NCBI RefSeq assembly: GCF_002266465.3
Contig: NZ_CP029427.2
Span: 1,800,501 to 1,864,500 of the forward strand
DNA: 64,000 nt
Direction: 5' to 3'
DNA from: Bradyrhizobium symbiodeficiens
GTDB lineage: Bacteria > Pseudomonadota > Alphaproteobacteria > Rhizobiales > Xanthobacteraceae
This document shows positions 24,682 through 32,932 of the stretch, piece by piece. The translations under genes were made by a program, and so were the position numbers. A model generated the notes under the pieces. It searched no databases, was not told where the DNA came from, and worked only from the letters and a program-made list of their open reading frames with translations. Each line of letters opens with the position of its first letter. The stretch's first letter is position 1.

Positions 24682-26796
24682 ATGGATTCGAAGATCATGA
24701 CCGCGCTGGGCGACCGCGTGCTGGAGCTGGGACCCAAGCCGGCGACGGACATTCCGTACAAGCACCTTAAGCTCACGCGCGATGAGGACGGCGTGGCCTG
24801 GCTGCTATTCGACCGCGCGGACGCCAGCGCCAACACACTGTCCTCGGACGTGATGGAGGAGTTCGACGCCGTGCTCGCGGTGATCGAGACCGAACGTCCG
24901 GCCGGCCTCGTCATCCGCTCCGCCAAACCATCCGGCTTCATCGCCGGCGCCGACGTCAACGAATTCCGCGGTGCCAGCGATCCCGGGATCGCCAGCGATC
25001 CCGAGATGGTCGAGACGCGCATCCGCGCCGCGCATGCGGTGGTCGATCATCTCGAAGCCTTGAACCTGCCGACGGTCGCCGTGATCCACGGCTTCTGCCT
25101 CGGCGGCGGCCTCGAGGTTGCGCTCGCCTGCCAGTCGCGCATCGCGATCGACGGGGCGCGCTTCGGCTTCCCGGAGGTGATGCTCGGCCTGCATCCCGGC
25201 CTCGGCGGCACCGCGCGTTTCACCGCGTTGGTCAATCCCACCCAATCGATGGCGCTGATGCTGACCGGCCGCACCATCGATGCGCGCCGCGCCAAATCGC
25301 TCGGCCTCGTCGACACCGTGACGCAGGAGCGTCATGTCCGGGGCGCGGTGAAGGACGCACTGTTCGGCCGGCTGAAGCGGGCCAAGCCCGGCTTGCTCAC
25401 GCGTGCGGCCAATTTCGGCTTCGTGCGCGGTCTCCTGGCGAAGCGCATGCGGTCGGAGGCGGCGAAGGCGGCGTCCCGGGAGCATTATCCGGCGCCTTAC
25501 GCGCTGATCGATCTCTGGGAGACCCATGGCGGCAGTAAGGCCGCGATGCTGAAGGCAGAGCAGGCTTCGTTCGCCAGGCTGATGGTGACGCCGACCGCCC
25601 AGAACCTGATCCGGGTCTTCTTCCTGCGCGAGCAGATGAAGAAGGCGGCCGGCAGCGGCAACGCCATCAAGCACGTTCACGTCATCGGCGCCGGCGCCAT
25701 GGGTGGCGACATCGCGGCTTGGGTAGCCGGGCAGGGGCTGCGCGTCTCGCTCGCCGACATGAAAGCCGAGCCGATCGCGGGCGCCGTGAAGCGCGCCGCC
25801 GAACTCTACGGCAAGATCATCCGCAAACCGACGGAGGTGCGCGACGCGCTCGATCGTCTGATCCCCGACATGGATGGGGAGGGCGTCCGCAATGCCGATC
25901 TCGTCATCGAGGCGGTGCCGGAAAAGCTCGAGCTCAAACAGAAGGTCTATGCCGGCCTCGAGCCGCGGATGAAACCGGGGGCAATCCTTGCCACCAACAC
26001 TTCGAGCATTCCGCTTCAGGATCTGCGCACCACGCTGGCGCGGCCGGAGCGGCTGGTCGGCCTACACTTCTTCAATCCGGTGTCGCGGCTGCAACTGGTC
26101 GAGGTCGTCAGTCACGACGGCAACGCCCCACAGGTGCTGAAGGAGGCGCTGGCTTTCGTCGGCGTGATCGATCGCCTGCCGCTATCAGTGAAGAGCTCGC
26201 CTGGATTCCTCGTCAACCGCGCGCTGACGCCGTACATGCTCGAAGCCATGGTGATGCTGGACGAGAAGATCGACCAGCGCCTGATCGACGCCGCGGCCGA
26301 ACAGTTCGGCATGCCGATGGGGCCGATCGAACTCGCCGACCAGGTCGGGCTCGACATCTGCCTCGACGTCGGCGACATGCTGCGCACAAAGTTCGGTGAC
26401 CTCCTGCCGCCCACACCCGCATGGTTGCGCGAAAAAGTCGCCAAGGGCGAGCTCGGCCGCAAGACCGGCAAGGGCTTTTATACCTGGAAGGACGGCAAGG
26501 CCGAGAAGGCACCGCTCCCCGAGACCGGTCCGCGCGTCACCGACCAGATGATCGACCGCCTGATGCTGCCGATGTCCAATGTCTGCGTTGCGGCCCTTCG
26601 CGAGGGCATCGTCGACGATCCTGATGCGGTCGACGGCGCCATGATCTTTGGTACCGGCTACGCACCGTTCCGCGGCGGTCCCCTGAATTACGCGCGCTCG
26701 CGCGGGGTGGAGAATGTCGTATCCACCCTGCGCGCGCTGGCCGGACGATTCGGCGAGCGTTTCGCGCCCGATCCGGGCTGGGACAATTTCAAGTGA
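24682..26796 (+). CDS. FadB/FadJ-type enoyl-CoA hydratase / 3-hydroxyacyl-CoA dehydrogenase
   Basis: A 704-residue bifunctional enzyme. The N-terminal crotonase domain shows SGFIAGADVNEF, HGFCLGGGLEVALAC (about 134-148) and GFPEVMLGLHPGLGGTAR, with the catalytic glutamates expected of a hydratase. The NAD-binding domain starts at VIGAGAMGGDIA (about residue 334), followed by NTSSIPLQDL, HFFNPVSRLQLVEVV with the catalytic His and SSPGFLVNR. The C-terminal part is the usual duplicated dimerisation domain. The ATG at 24682 lies two bases after the thiolase stop. It catalyses steps two and three of beta-oxidation and likely forms a complex with the thiolase. Confidence 0.92.
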   Translation: MDSKIMTALGDRVLELGPKPATDIPYKHLKLTRDEDGVAWLLFDRADASANTLSSDVMEEFDAVLAVIETERPAGLVIRSAKPSGFIAGADVNEFRGASDPGIASDPEMVETRIRAAHAVVDHLEALNLPTVAVIHGFCLGGGLEVALACQSRIAIDGARFGFPEVMLGLHPGLGGTARFTALVNPTQSMALMLTGRTIDARRAKSLGLVDTVTQERHVRGAVKDALFGRLKRAKPGLLTRAANFGFVRGLLAKRMRSEAAKAASREHYPAPYALIDLWETHGGSKAAMLKAEQASFARLMVTPTAQNLIRVFFLREQMKKAAGSGNAIKHVHVIGAGAMGGDIAAWVAGQGLRVSLADMKAEPIAGAVKRAAELYGKIIRKPTEVRDALDRLIPDMDGEGVRNADLVIEAVPEKLELKQKVYAGLEPRMKPGAILATNTSSIPLQDLRTTLARPERLVGLHFFNPVSRLQLVEVVSHDGNAPQVLKEALAFVGVIDRLPLSVKSSPGFLVNRALTPYMLEAMVMLDEKIDQRLIDAAAEQFGMPMGPIELADQVGLDICLDVGDMLRTKFGDLLPPTPAWLREKVAKGELGRKTGKGFYTWKDGKAEKAPLPETGPRVTDQMIDRLMLPMSNVCVAALREGIVDDPDAVDGAMIFGTGYAPFRGGPLNYARSRGVENVVSTLRALAGRFGERFAPDPGWDNFK

Positions 26797-26815
26797 GAGC
26801 TTCAAGAGAAACCCG

Positions 26816-27226
26816 ATGACCGAGAAGTCCGACAGCGCGCCGCGCGGCGATCTCTGCATCCGCACGCTGGCGATGCCCGCCGACACCAACGCCAATGGCG
26901 ACATCTTCGGCGGCTGGCTGCTCAGCCAGATGGACGTCGGCGGCGGTGTGTTCGCATCCAAGGTCGCGAAGTCGCGCACCGTCACCGTCGCGATCGAGGC
27001 GATGAATTTTCGCAAGGCCGTCTACGTCGGCGACCTCGTCTCGGTCTATGCCAACCTCGTCCGCGTCGGCCGCACCTCTTTGACGGTGCATCTGGAAGCC
27101 TGGGCGTTGCGGCGCGGCGAGGAGCATCCGTTGCTCGTCACCGACGGCAATTTTACGTATGTCTCGATCGACGAGCACGGCCGTCCGCAGGAAGTCCGCT
27201 CGACCGAGACGCCGGTCGCGACCTAA
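26816..27226 (+). CDS. Acyl-CoA thioesterase, hotdog fold (YciA-like)
   Basis: A 136-residue single hotdog-domain thioesterase that hydrolyses acyl-CoA to free acid and CoA. The family signature NANGDIFGGWLLSQMDVGGGVFA holds the catalytic Asp. VAIEAMNFRKAVYVGDLVSVYANLVRVGRTS follows, as in YciA. It ends the fad cluster, 19 bases after the FadB/J-type gene. Its presence may prevent CoA trapping when beta-oxidation is overloaded. That role is inference. Confidence 0.9.
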   Translation: MTEKSDSAPRGDLCIRTLAMPADTNANGDIFGGWLLSQMDVGGGVFASKVAKSRTVTVAIEAMNFRKAVYVGDLVSVYANLVRVGRTSLTVHLEAWALRRGEEHPLLVTDGNFTYVSIDEHGRPQEVRSTETPVAT

Positions 27227-27447
27227 TCGCGCGCGGCTTTGCGTCCCATCTCACGAAGAGTTGCAGCTCGCCAAACGCGGCGCGGATGAGTCAACGCGTC
27301 GCGGCTTCGCCAACAACCGGTCATAAAACGGATGAGGTCCCGGCGTACCCATGCGCGAGTCGATTCGGGGTGGAAACCGGTTGATTTGCCCTGGGAACCA
27401 AAGGGCAGAGATGCCGTTATTTGCCCGCATTGAGGAATCTACGGGCC

Positions 27448-27639
27448 ATGCCGGACAGCTACATCATTGAAGTGAACTCGGAGACCGCAGGCATCGTCGT
27501 TCGCGGCCAGGGCGGCTACTGCTTCTTCGCTTCGTCCCACCAATTCAATCGCCTCGAAGGCCAACTCTTCCGCAACGCCCGCGAAGCCGAACGCGCCGCG
27601 CGCAAACTGGTTAACGGCGATGTGAAGGCGGCGGCGTAA
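27448..27639 (+). CDS. Small conserved hypothetical protein (63 aa)
   Basis: A 63-residue protein, MPDSYIIEVNSETAGIVVRG at its start, with FFASSHQFNRLEGQLFRNAREAERAARKL at its end. Aromatic and hydrophobic spacing suggests a compact beta-beta-alpha fold. I recall similar short proteins in Bradyrhizobium genomes, but no function is known to me. The ATG at 27448 is chosen over the TTG at 27421 because the conserved part starts there. Confidence 0.6.
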   Translation: MPDSYIIEVNSETAGIVVRGQGGYCFFASSHQFNRLEGQLFRNAREAERAARKLVNGDVKAAA

Positions 27640-27653
27640 GCGCCGTACGCGTC

Positions 27654-27687
27654 ATTCCGGGACGCGCTGGCAGGCGCGGCCCGGAAT
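27654..27687. terminator. Hairpin between convergent genes (short repeat copy)
   Basis: ATTCCGGG (27654-27661) and CCCGGAAT (27680-27687) form an 8-bp stem just after the small ORF and just before the end of the first NTF2-like gene on the opposite strand. The arms are those of the GTCATTCCGGGG repeat family. No T-tract is present. Confidence 0.5.
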
Positions 27688-27699
27688 CGCGTTGTCGCA

Positions 27700-28065
27700 T
27701 CACAGTTTCGTCGCGGAGCGCGACAGCAGCTTCCAATCGTCGCCCTGCTTCAGCCAGTTCATCAGGATGTGAAGGCTGTTTGTCACTTTCTGTCCGCCGG
27801 TCATCATCTCGGCCAGCCAGTGGAAGCGTACGATCGCGGCGGGACCGACGATCTTGATGGTTGGATCCTTGTACGTAATCGACAGGAACTCGGTCTTGCC
27901 GTCGGTGGCGTTGGCGACGAAGGCCGCCTTGTCCTCGAGGAAGCCGCTGGAATGGCTGTAGCTCAAATCGTCCGCGCACAGCGTGCCGAGCGCCTTCGGA
28001 TCGGCCGCGATCTGGGCGAGGCGAAATGCCTCGACGTTCTTTGCCACCGCCTCGTGGTCCGTCAT
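27700..28065 (-). CDS. NTF2-like (SnoaL/DUF4440-type) protein, cytosolic
   Basis: A 121-residue cone-shaped alpha+beta fold protein of the NTF2-like superfamily. It carries KNVEAFRLAQIAADPKALGTLCADDLSYSHSSG, then DKAAFVANATDGKTEFLSITYKDPTIKIVG and the C-terminal HILMNWLKQGDDWKLLSRSATKL. It has no export signal. The ATG at 28065 has GGAGG at five bases. It is about 75 percent identical by eye to the neighbouring gene's mature part, so the two are tandem duplicates. Function is not known; family members act as isomerases, binding proteins or dehydratases. Confidence 0.78.
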   Translation of the reverse strand: MTDHEAVAKNVEAFRLAQIAADPKALGTLCADDLSYSHSSGFLEDKAAFVANATDGKTEFLSITYKDPTIKIVGPAAIVRFHWLAEMMTGGQKVTNSLHILMNWLKQGDDWKLLSRSATKL

Positions 28066-28160
28066 CATATCCTCCGTCCTTGATCTTCTCGCCGCCATCG
28101 CCATAGCCGATGCAAAGTATCGGCGGCCTTAAGCACGGCGATCGAAGCCGCGTATGCCAC

Positions 28161-28195
28161 CCCCTCCCCGGTCTGAACACCCTAAAGGGGAGGGG
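28161..28195. terminator. Hairpin downstream of the exported NTF2-like gene
   Basis: CCCCTCCCC (28161-28169) and GGGGAGGGG (28187-28195) form a 9-bp stem 13 bases downstream of the minus-strand stop at 28208. It lacks a T-tract. Confidence 0.45.
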
Positions 28196-28207
28196 CAAGT
28201 CGTCACA

Positions 28208-28660
28208 TCACAATTTCGTCGCGGCCCGCGACAACAGCCTCCACTCGTCGCCCTGCTTCTGCCAGTTCATCAGAATGTGAAGGTTGGTCGACACTTTCTT
28301 CCCATCGGCCGCCATCTCCTGCTCGGCCATCCAGTGGAAGCGCACGATCGCGGCAGGACCGACGACCTTGATCGTGGGATCCTTGTAGTCGATTGAGAGG
28401 AATTTCGACTTGCCGTCGGTGGCGTTGGCGACGAAGGTCGCCTTGTCCTCGACCTTGCCGCTGGAATGGCTGTAGCTGAGATCGTCCCAGCACAGTGCGC
28501 CGAGCGCCTTGGGATCGGCCGCGATCTGGGCGAGGCGGAAGGCCTCGACCTTCTTCGTCACGGCGTCCTCGTCCGCCGAAGCGGCGAGCGCCGGTGTCGT
28601 GAGCGCAAGCGCGGAGACGGCAAGAGTCGAGAGAGCCAGATCGCGTCGGTTGATCGTCAT
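28208..28660 (-). CDS. NTF2-like protein with Tat-like signal peptide
   Basis: A 150-residue paralogue of the downstream gene with an added leader MTINRRDLALSTLAVSALAL ending at an ALA cleavage site near residue 26. The twin Arg followed by a hydrophobic core indicates Tat or possibly Sec export. The mature part keeps KKVEAFRLAQIAADPKALGALCWDDLSYSHSSGKVEDKATFVANATDGKSKFLSIDYKDPTIKVVG. The start is preceded by AAGGAGGAAACG, an excellent ribosome-binding site. The pair suggests one ligand or reaction handled in two compartments. Confidence 0.78.
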   Translation of the reverse strand: MTINRRDLALSTLAVSALALTTPALAASADEDAVTKKVEAFRLAQIAADPKALGALCWDDLSYSHSSGKVEDKATFVANATDGKSKFLSIDYKDPTIKVVGPAAIVRFHWMAEQEMAADGKKVSTNLHILMNWQKQGDEWRLLSRAATKL

Positions 28661-28814
28661 CGTTTCCTCCTTTTTGATCTTGCGAGGAGTGTTGCAGCCG
28701 CGCGCGGCTTTGTCGAGCGTCACGCCGTCGTCGTCAGCATGCGTCATTGCGCGGTCGAAGCCTTATTGATACGTCTCGGGCATCAATGCGCCGCGGATTT
28801 GGGAAAGTACGGAA

Positions 28815-29501
28815 ATGATCGAAGCCACAACGGACGCAATGGGCAGGGCCTTGCTGTTCGACATCGACGGCACGCTGGCCGACACCGACCCGCTGCACTT
28901 GAAGGCGTTCAACCAGGTGCTCGGCCCTCACGGTCATGTCTTCGATCACGCGCGCTTCTCCAGAGAGCTGCAAGGTTTCGCCAATGTCGCGATCGGCGAG
29001 CGCTTTCTGCCGGACGAGGCGCCGGAGCGGCGCGCCTCGATCCTCGACGAGAAGGAGGAAGTCTTCCGCGCGCTCGTGGCCGGGCAGATCGAGCCGCTAC
29101 CGGGCCTGATGGCGCTGCTTGACCGTGCGGACGCTGCCGGCATTCCCATGGTGGCCGTGACCAACGCGCCGCGTCTCAATGCCGAGCTGCTGCTCTCAGG
29201 CCTCGGTGTCACGCATCGTTTCAAGGCGCTCGTGATCGGTGCCGAGCTGCCGCACGGCAAGCCGCATCCGCTGCCCTATCAGGAAGGGCTGCGTTTCGTC
29301 GGTGCGAGCGCAGGGGCCTCGATCGCATTCGAGGACTCCCGCACCGGTATACAATCGGCCACGGCGGCCGGCATTCCGACCATCGGCGTCCGGACCAGCC
29401 TCAGCCATGCTGACCTGGTTGCAGCCGGCGCCATCGCATCCGCCAGCGCCTTCGACGATCCGCAGCTGCTCGCGCATCTCGCGAGCGCCATGACTTGGTA
29501 A
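28815..29501 (+). CDS. HAD-superfamily (IA) phosphatase
   Basis: A 228-residue HAD hydrolase. Motif I is LLFDIDGTLADTDP (nucleophile D16, acid D18), motif II is VAVTNAP, motif III has K in HGKPHPLPY and motif IV is AFEDSRTGIQSA. The cap between motifs I and II is of the alpha-helical beta-phosphoglucomutase-like type. Substrates of close relatives include sugar phosphates and glycerol phosphates. The gene lies 92 bases before glpR in the same direction, so a role on a glycerol-pathway phosphate is possible but unproven. Confidence 0.85.
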   Translation: MIEATTDAMGRALLFDIDGTLADTDPLHLKAFNQVLGPHGHVFDHARFSRELQGFANVAIGERFLPDEAPERRASILDEKEEVFRALVAGQIEPLPGLMALLDRADAAGIPMVAVTNAPRLNAELLLSGLGVTHRFKALVIGAELPHGKPHPLPYQEGLRFVGASAGASIAFEDSRTGIQSATAAGIPTIGVRTSLSHADLVAAGAIASASAFDDPQLLAHLASAMTW

Positions 29502-29593
29502 GAGATGGCGTGGTGTTAACCGTGATCGGCGCGCGCATTGACCGCAGCCGCTAACCGCCGCACCATGCATCATTCTGATTTGAGGCCTTTGCC

Positions 29594-30430
29594 GTGACCG
29601 GACTGACCCATCGCCAAGCCGAAATCCTCAACATCGCGCGGGCCTCTGGCCGCGTCATGGTCGAGGAGCTCGCGCGCCGCTTCGAAGTCTCGGCGCAGAC
29701 CATCCGCAAGGATCTCAACGACCTCTGCGAGCGGAGATCGCTGACCCGCATCCATGGCGGCGCCATCATCGCCTCCGGCGTCGAAAACCTCGCCTATGAG
29801 GCGAGGCGCTTCGTCGCGGCCGACGAGAAGAAGGCGATTGGAGCTGCCGCCGCATCGCTGATCCCGAACGGCTGCTCGCTGTTCATCAACATCGGCACCA
29901 CGACTGAGGAGGTCGCGAGCGCGCTGACCTCGCATGAGGATCTCCTCGTCATCACCAACAATCTGAACGTCGCGATGCTGCTCTACCGCCATCCCCGCAT
30001 CGAGGTCGTCGTCGCTGGCGGCACGGTGCGGCGCGCCGACGGCGCCGTGGTCGGCTCCACCGCGACGCAGCTGATCGGCCAGTTCAAGGTCGACTACGCC
30101 ATCATCGGCGCGTCCGCGATCGACGAGGAGGGCGCGCTGCTCGACTTCGATTATCGCGAGGTGCAGGTCGCCCAGGCCATCATCGCCAATGCCCGCAGCG
30201 TGATGCTGGTTGCCGATTCCACAAAACTCCGCCGCAGCGCGCCGGTGCGCATCGCCCATATCACGCAGATCCAAACCTTCGTCACCGACCAGGAACTGCC
30301 CGAGCGCCTCGCCACCATCTGCCACGGCAAGGGCATCGAGGTGATGGCGGCTATGCCGAAGGACGCTTCCGATATCGATGACGCCCAGGCCGAGGTGCAG
30401 GAAGCCTCGCCGGTGGTGCGGCTGCGCTAG
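29594..30430 (+). CDS. glpR: DeoR-family glycerol regulator GlpR
   Basis: A 278-residue DeoR-type repressor. The N-terminal helix-turn-helix (about residues 5-55) reads ILNIARASGRVMVEELARRFEVSAQTIRKDLNDL, with the DeoR signature at R-TRIHGGAI. The C-terminal phosphosugar-sensing DeoRC domain (about 75-240) has FINIGTTTEEVASAL and ITNNLNVAMLL, where glycerol-3-phosphate should bind. The start is GTG. The role is inferred from proximity to glpD and the glycerol importer. Its gene is separated from glpD by a toxin-antitoxin pair on the other strand. A likely operator is upstream of glpD. Confidence 0.85.
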   Translation: MTGLTHRQAEILNIARASGRVMVEELARRFEVSAQTIRKDLNDLCERRSLTRIHGGAIIASGVENLAYEARRFVAADEKKAIGAAAASLIPNGCSLFINIGTTTEEVASALTSHEDLLVITNNLNVAMLLYRHPRIEVVVAGGTVRRADGAVVGSTATQLIGQFKVDYAIIGASAIDEEGALLDFDYREVQVAQAIIANARSVMLVADSTKLRRSAPVRIAHITQIQTFVTDQELPERLATICHGKGIEVMAAMPKDASDIDDAQAEVQEASPVVRLR

Positions 30431-30433
30431 GGC

Positions 30434-30850
30434 TTATTGACCATTCCACGGGTTGATCAACGTCACGCCCGTAGGTTCGAAGTCCCCCACATTGCGCGTA
30501 ACAACCGTCAGGCCGTGGACAAGCGCGGTTGCTGCAATGAGGGCGTCGCGTTCAGCCCGCGGATTGGGAACGTGAAGTTGCGCACAACGCTGCGCGACCG
30601 GCGTATCGATCGCCAGGATTCGTCCTTCGAAGCGAGCCAGAATGTGATCGTCTATCCAGGCGCGCAGGACGGCTCCTTGCGCGGCGTCTTTGCGCTCGAT
30701 CAGGCGCGCGCCAAGTTCAATTTCGAGAACCGAGATCGCGGACATGAAAAAATCCGCTGCAGGCACAGCATTGGCCCAAGCGAGGACATTGCGATCAGCC
30801 CTGTCCGGCCGTCTCAGCTCGGAAATGACATTGGTGTCCAGCAGGAACAT
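30434..30850 (-). CDS. PIN-domain toxin, VapC/FitB type
   Basis: A 138-residue PIN-domain ribonuclease. Acidic residues of the active site are visible: D5 in MFLLDTNVISEL, E43 in VLEIELG, D102 in AERDALIAATAL and D123 in TRNVGDFE. Family toxins cut tRNA or other structured RNA and stop translation when the antitoxin is lost. The start ATG overlaps the antitoxin stop by one base. The stop codon ends three bases from the glpR stop, so the two genes converge tightly with no terminator between them. Target RNA is unknown. Confidence 0.9.
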   Translation of the reverse strand: MFLLDTNVISELRRPDRADRNVLAWANAVPAADFFMSAISVLEIELGARLIERKDAAQGAVLRAWIDDHILARFEGRILAIDTPVAQRCAQLHVPNPRAERDALIAATALVHGLTVVTRNVGDFEPTGVTLINPWNGQ

Positions 30851-31101
30851 CAGTCGAGATCGGCGGGCCTGGAGATGTCGCCGGCGATCCGAGGCGGATC
30901 GAAATCAAACTCCGCGTTCTCTTGCGCCAGAGCTTCCGCAAGGCTCATGTGCCCGCCGCTCAGGCGCAGATAGTCCTCGATCGTCAGCAAGACATGGGCC
31001 GGGCGACCGCGATCCGTGATGAAGACGGGCCCCTCCGAGGCCGCCTTCTTGGCGCCGCTCGTATCTTGGTTGAATTCCCGGCTGGTCAGGGTGGTCACCA
31101 T
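30850..31101 (-). CDS. Phd/YefM-family antitoxin
   Basis: An 83-residue antitoxin. The N-terminal Phd/YefM DNA-binding part has TLTSREFNQDTSGAKKAASEGPVFITDRGRPAHVLLTIEDY. The acidic C-terminus (LAQENAEFDFDPPRIAGDIS) should wrap the toxin and close its active site. It is upstream of the toxin gene with TGATG coupling, the usual order. The pair should repress its own promoter through the palindrome at 31136-31155. Confidence 0.88.
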   Translation of the reverse strand: MVTTLTSREFNQDTSGAKKAASEGPVFITDRGRPAHVLLTIEDYLRLSGGHMSLAEALAQENAEFDFDPPRIAGDISRPADLD

Positions 31102-31135
31102 CGTCAGCGCCTCCTCAGCTAACTGGCTTAATTAT

Positions 31136-31155
31136 ATGTAGACACGTTACTACAT
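31136..31155. promoter_or_regulatory. Palindromic operator candidate for the toxin-antitoxin operon
   Basis: ATGTAG (31136-31141) and CTACAT (31150-31155) are perfect inverted repeats 8 bases apart in AT-rich DNA. The site lies 34 bases before the antitoxin start codon, where a Phd-type repressor would bind to shut its own promoter. Confidence 0.5.
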
Positions 31156-31280
31156 TCAAGTTGGTAGGCAGATCCGCTGACGCGGGTTCTGGTCCATGCC
31201 AATCAATCGAGCCAATTGCCTCTCAACTTGCCCGTTCTCCTGCCGATTTCTCCGGCGCCTTGGTCTTGAATGAGTTCCTC

Positions 31281-31350
31281 TTTCACTTCCATTTCCCTCT
31301 CTTTCATCTTGCTTTCGTTTCTCCCTGTGATCTAATCAGAAGCGAAAGTA
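31281..31350 (+). promoter_or_regulatory. Phased TTTC array and inverted repeat, candidate GlpR operator for glpD
   Basis: TTTC occurs at 31281, 31292, 31302 and 31313, spaced 11, 10 and 11 bases, so all lie on one face of the helix. The last is part of an inverted repeat: TGCTTTCGTTTCT (31310-31322) against AGAAGCGAAAGTA (31338-31350), 11 pairs plus two G-T. The TTTCG/CGAAA pattern suits DeoR-family regulators. It ends 31 bases before glpD. Confidence 0.5.
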
Positions 31351-31381
31351 GCCGCCCGACGGAAGGGGCGGCCGCCGGGGG

Positions 31382-32932
31382 ATGCGTCTGTTGGAGCGTA
31401 TTTTCGACCTCGCCATCATTGGAGGCGGTGTTAATGGCTGTGGCATCGCGCGCGACGCGGTGGGCCGCGGCAACACTGTTTTCCTGTGTGAAATGAACGA
31501 TTTGGCGAGCGGGACGTCGTCCTGGTCGACCAAGCTGGTCCATGGCGGCCTGCGCTATCTCGAATATTACGAGTTTCGCCTGGTTCGCGAAGCGCTGATC
31601 GAGCGTGAGATCCTCTGGGGCATCGGGCCCCACATCATCCGCCCCTTGCGTTTCGTATTGCCGCATCACGCCGGCCTGCGCCCGGCCTGGCTGCTGCGTC
31701 TCGGCCTCTTCCTCTATGACCACATCGGCGGCCGTCATTTGCTGCCCGCGACCCGCTCGGTCGATCTCCGGCGTGACGAGGTCGGCAAGCCGCTGATCCC
31801 GAACCGCTACTCCCGCGCCTTCGAGTATTCCGACTGCTTCGTCGACGACGCCCGTCTCGTCGTGCTCAATGCGCGCGATGCCGCCGACAAGGGTGCCGAG
31901 ATCCGCACCCGCACCCGCGCAACGGATATCAAGCAGTCCGACGGTCTCTGGACCGTGAGCATGATCGACACGCTGACCGGTGAGCGGTCGCAGATCCGGG
32001 CAAAGGCCCTGGTCAATGCCGGCGGCCCCTGGGTCGAGGATGTGCTCGGCCGCGGCGCCGGCGTCAATGCGAAAGCCAAGGTGCGCCTGGTGCAGGGCTC
32101 GCACATCGTGGTCAGGAAGCTCTACGACCACGACCGCGCCTACATGTTCCAGAACGCCGACGGCCGCATCATCTTCGTGATCCCGTACCAGGACGACTTC
32201 ACCCTGATCGGCACCACCGACCGCGATTATGACGGCGATCCCGCCAAGGTGAAGGCGACGCCGGAGGAGATTCAGTATCTCTGCACCGCGGCGAGCGAAT
32301 ATCTGGCGAAGCCCGTGACGCCGGACGACGTGGTTTGGACCTATTCCGGTGTGCGGCCGCTCTATGATGACGGCGCCAGCGAAGCCAAGGCCGCGACGCG
32401 GGACTACGTGTTCGAGCTCGACACGCCCGGCGGCGTGCCGCTGCTGTCGATCTATGGCGGCAAGATCACCACCTATCGCCGCCTCGCCGAGGAGGCGCTG
32501 GAGCGGCTCGCGCCCTATCTTCGCAGCGCAAAAGCGCGAGAGGGCTGGACCGGGAAATCGCCGCTGCCCGGCGGCGACATGAATGTCTCCGACATCGACG
32601 GCCTGATCGCCGAGCTGCAGCGCGGCTATCCCTTCCTCAGCCACGAGCACGCCAGGCGGCTCGCGCGCGCCTATGGCACCAAGGCCATCAAGCTGCTCGG
32701 CGACGCCAAATCATCGGCCGATCTCGGCCAGGCTTTTGGTGCGACGTTGACCGAGCGCGAGGTCCGCTACCTCATGGCCAATGAATGGGCCATGACCGCC
32801 GAGGACGTCGTCTGGCGCCGTTCCAAGCTCGGCCTGCGACTATCTGCCGACGAGATCGCTGCGCTTGACGACTGGATTGCAACCCACGCTGTGCCGCAAA
32901 GTCCCCTGCTGGAAGCGGGAGGACGCTCATGA
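31382..32932 (+). CDS. glpD: Glycerol-3-phosphate dehydrogenase (quinone-linked)
   Basis: A 516-residue flavoprotein that oxidises glycerol-3-phosphate to dihydroxyacetone phosphate and passes electrons to quinone at the inner membrane. The FAD dinucleotide fold is at residues 9-35 (DLAIIGGGVNGCGIARDA). Conserved segments include SSWSTKLVHGGLRYLE, FVIPYQDDFTLIGTTDRDY and SGVRPLYDD. The start is ATG at 31382. It overlaps the glpS start by one codon (ATGA-type overlap, 32929-32932), so it leads the importer operon. No glpK gene is present in the window. Confidence 0.95.
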   Translation: MRLLERIFDLAIIGGGVNGCGIARDAVGRGNTVFLCEMNDLASGTSSWSTKLVHGGLRYLEYYEFRLVREALIEREILWGIGPHIIRPLRFVLPHHAGLRPAWLLRLGLFLYDHIGGRHLLPATRSVDLRRDEVGKPLIPNRYSRAFEYSDCFVDDARLVVLNARDAADKGAEIRTRTRATDIKQSDGLWTVSMIDTLTGERSQIRAKALVNAGGPWVEDVLGRGAGVNAKAKVRLVQGSHIVVRKLYDHDRAYMFQNADGRIIFVIPYQDDFTLIGTTDRDYDGDPAKVKATPEEIQYLCTAASEYLAKPVTPDDVVWTYSGVRPLYDDGASEAKAATRDYVFELDTPGGVPLLSIYGGKITTYRRLAEEALERLAPYLRSAKAREGWTGKSPLPGGDMNVSDIDGLIAELQRGYPFLSHEHARRLARAYGTKAIKLLGDAKSSADLGQAFGATLTEREVRYLMANEWAMTAEDVVWRRSKLGLRLSADEIAALDDWIATHAVPQSPLLEAGGRS

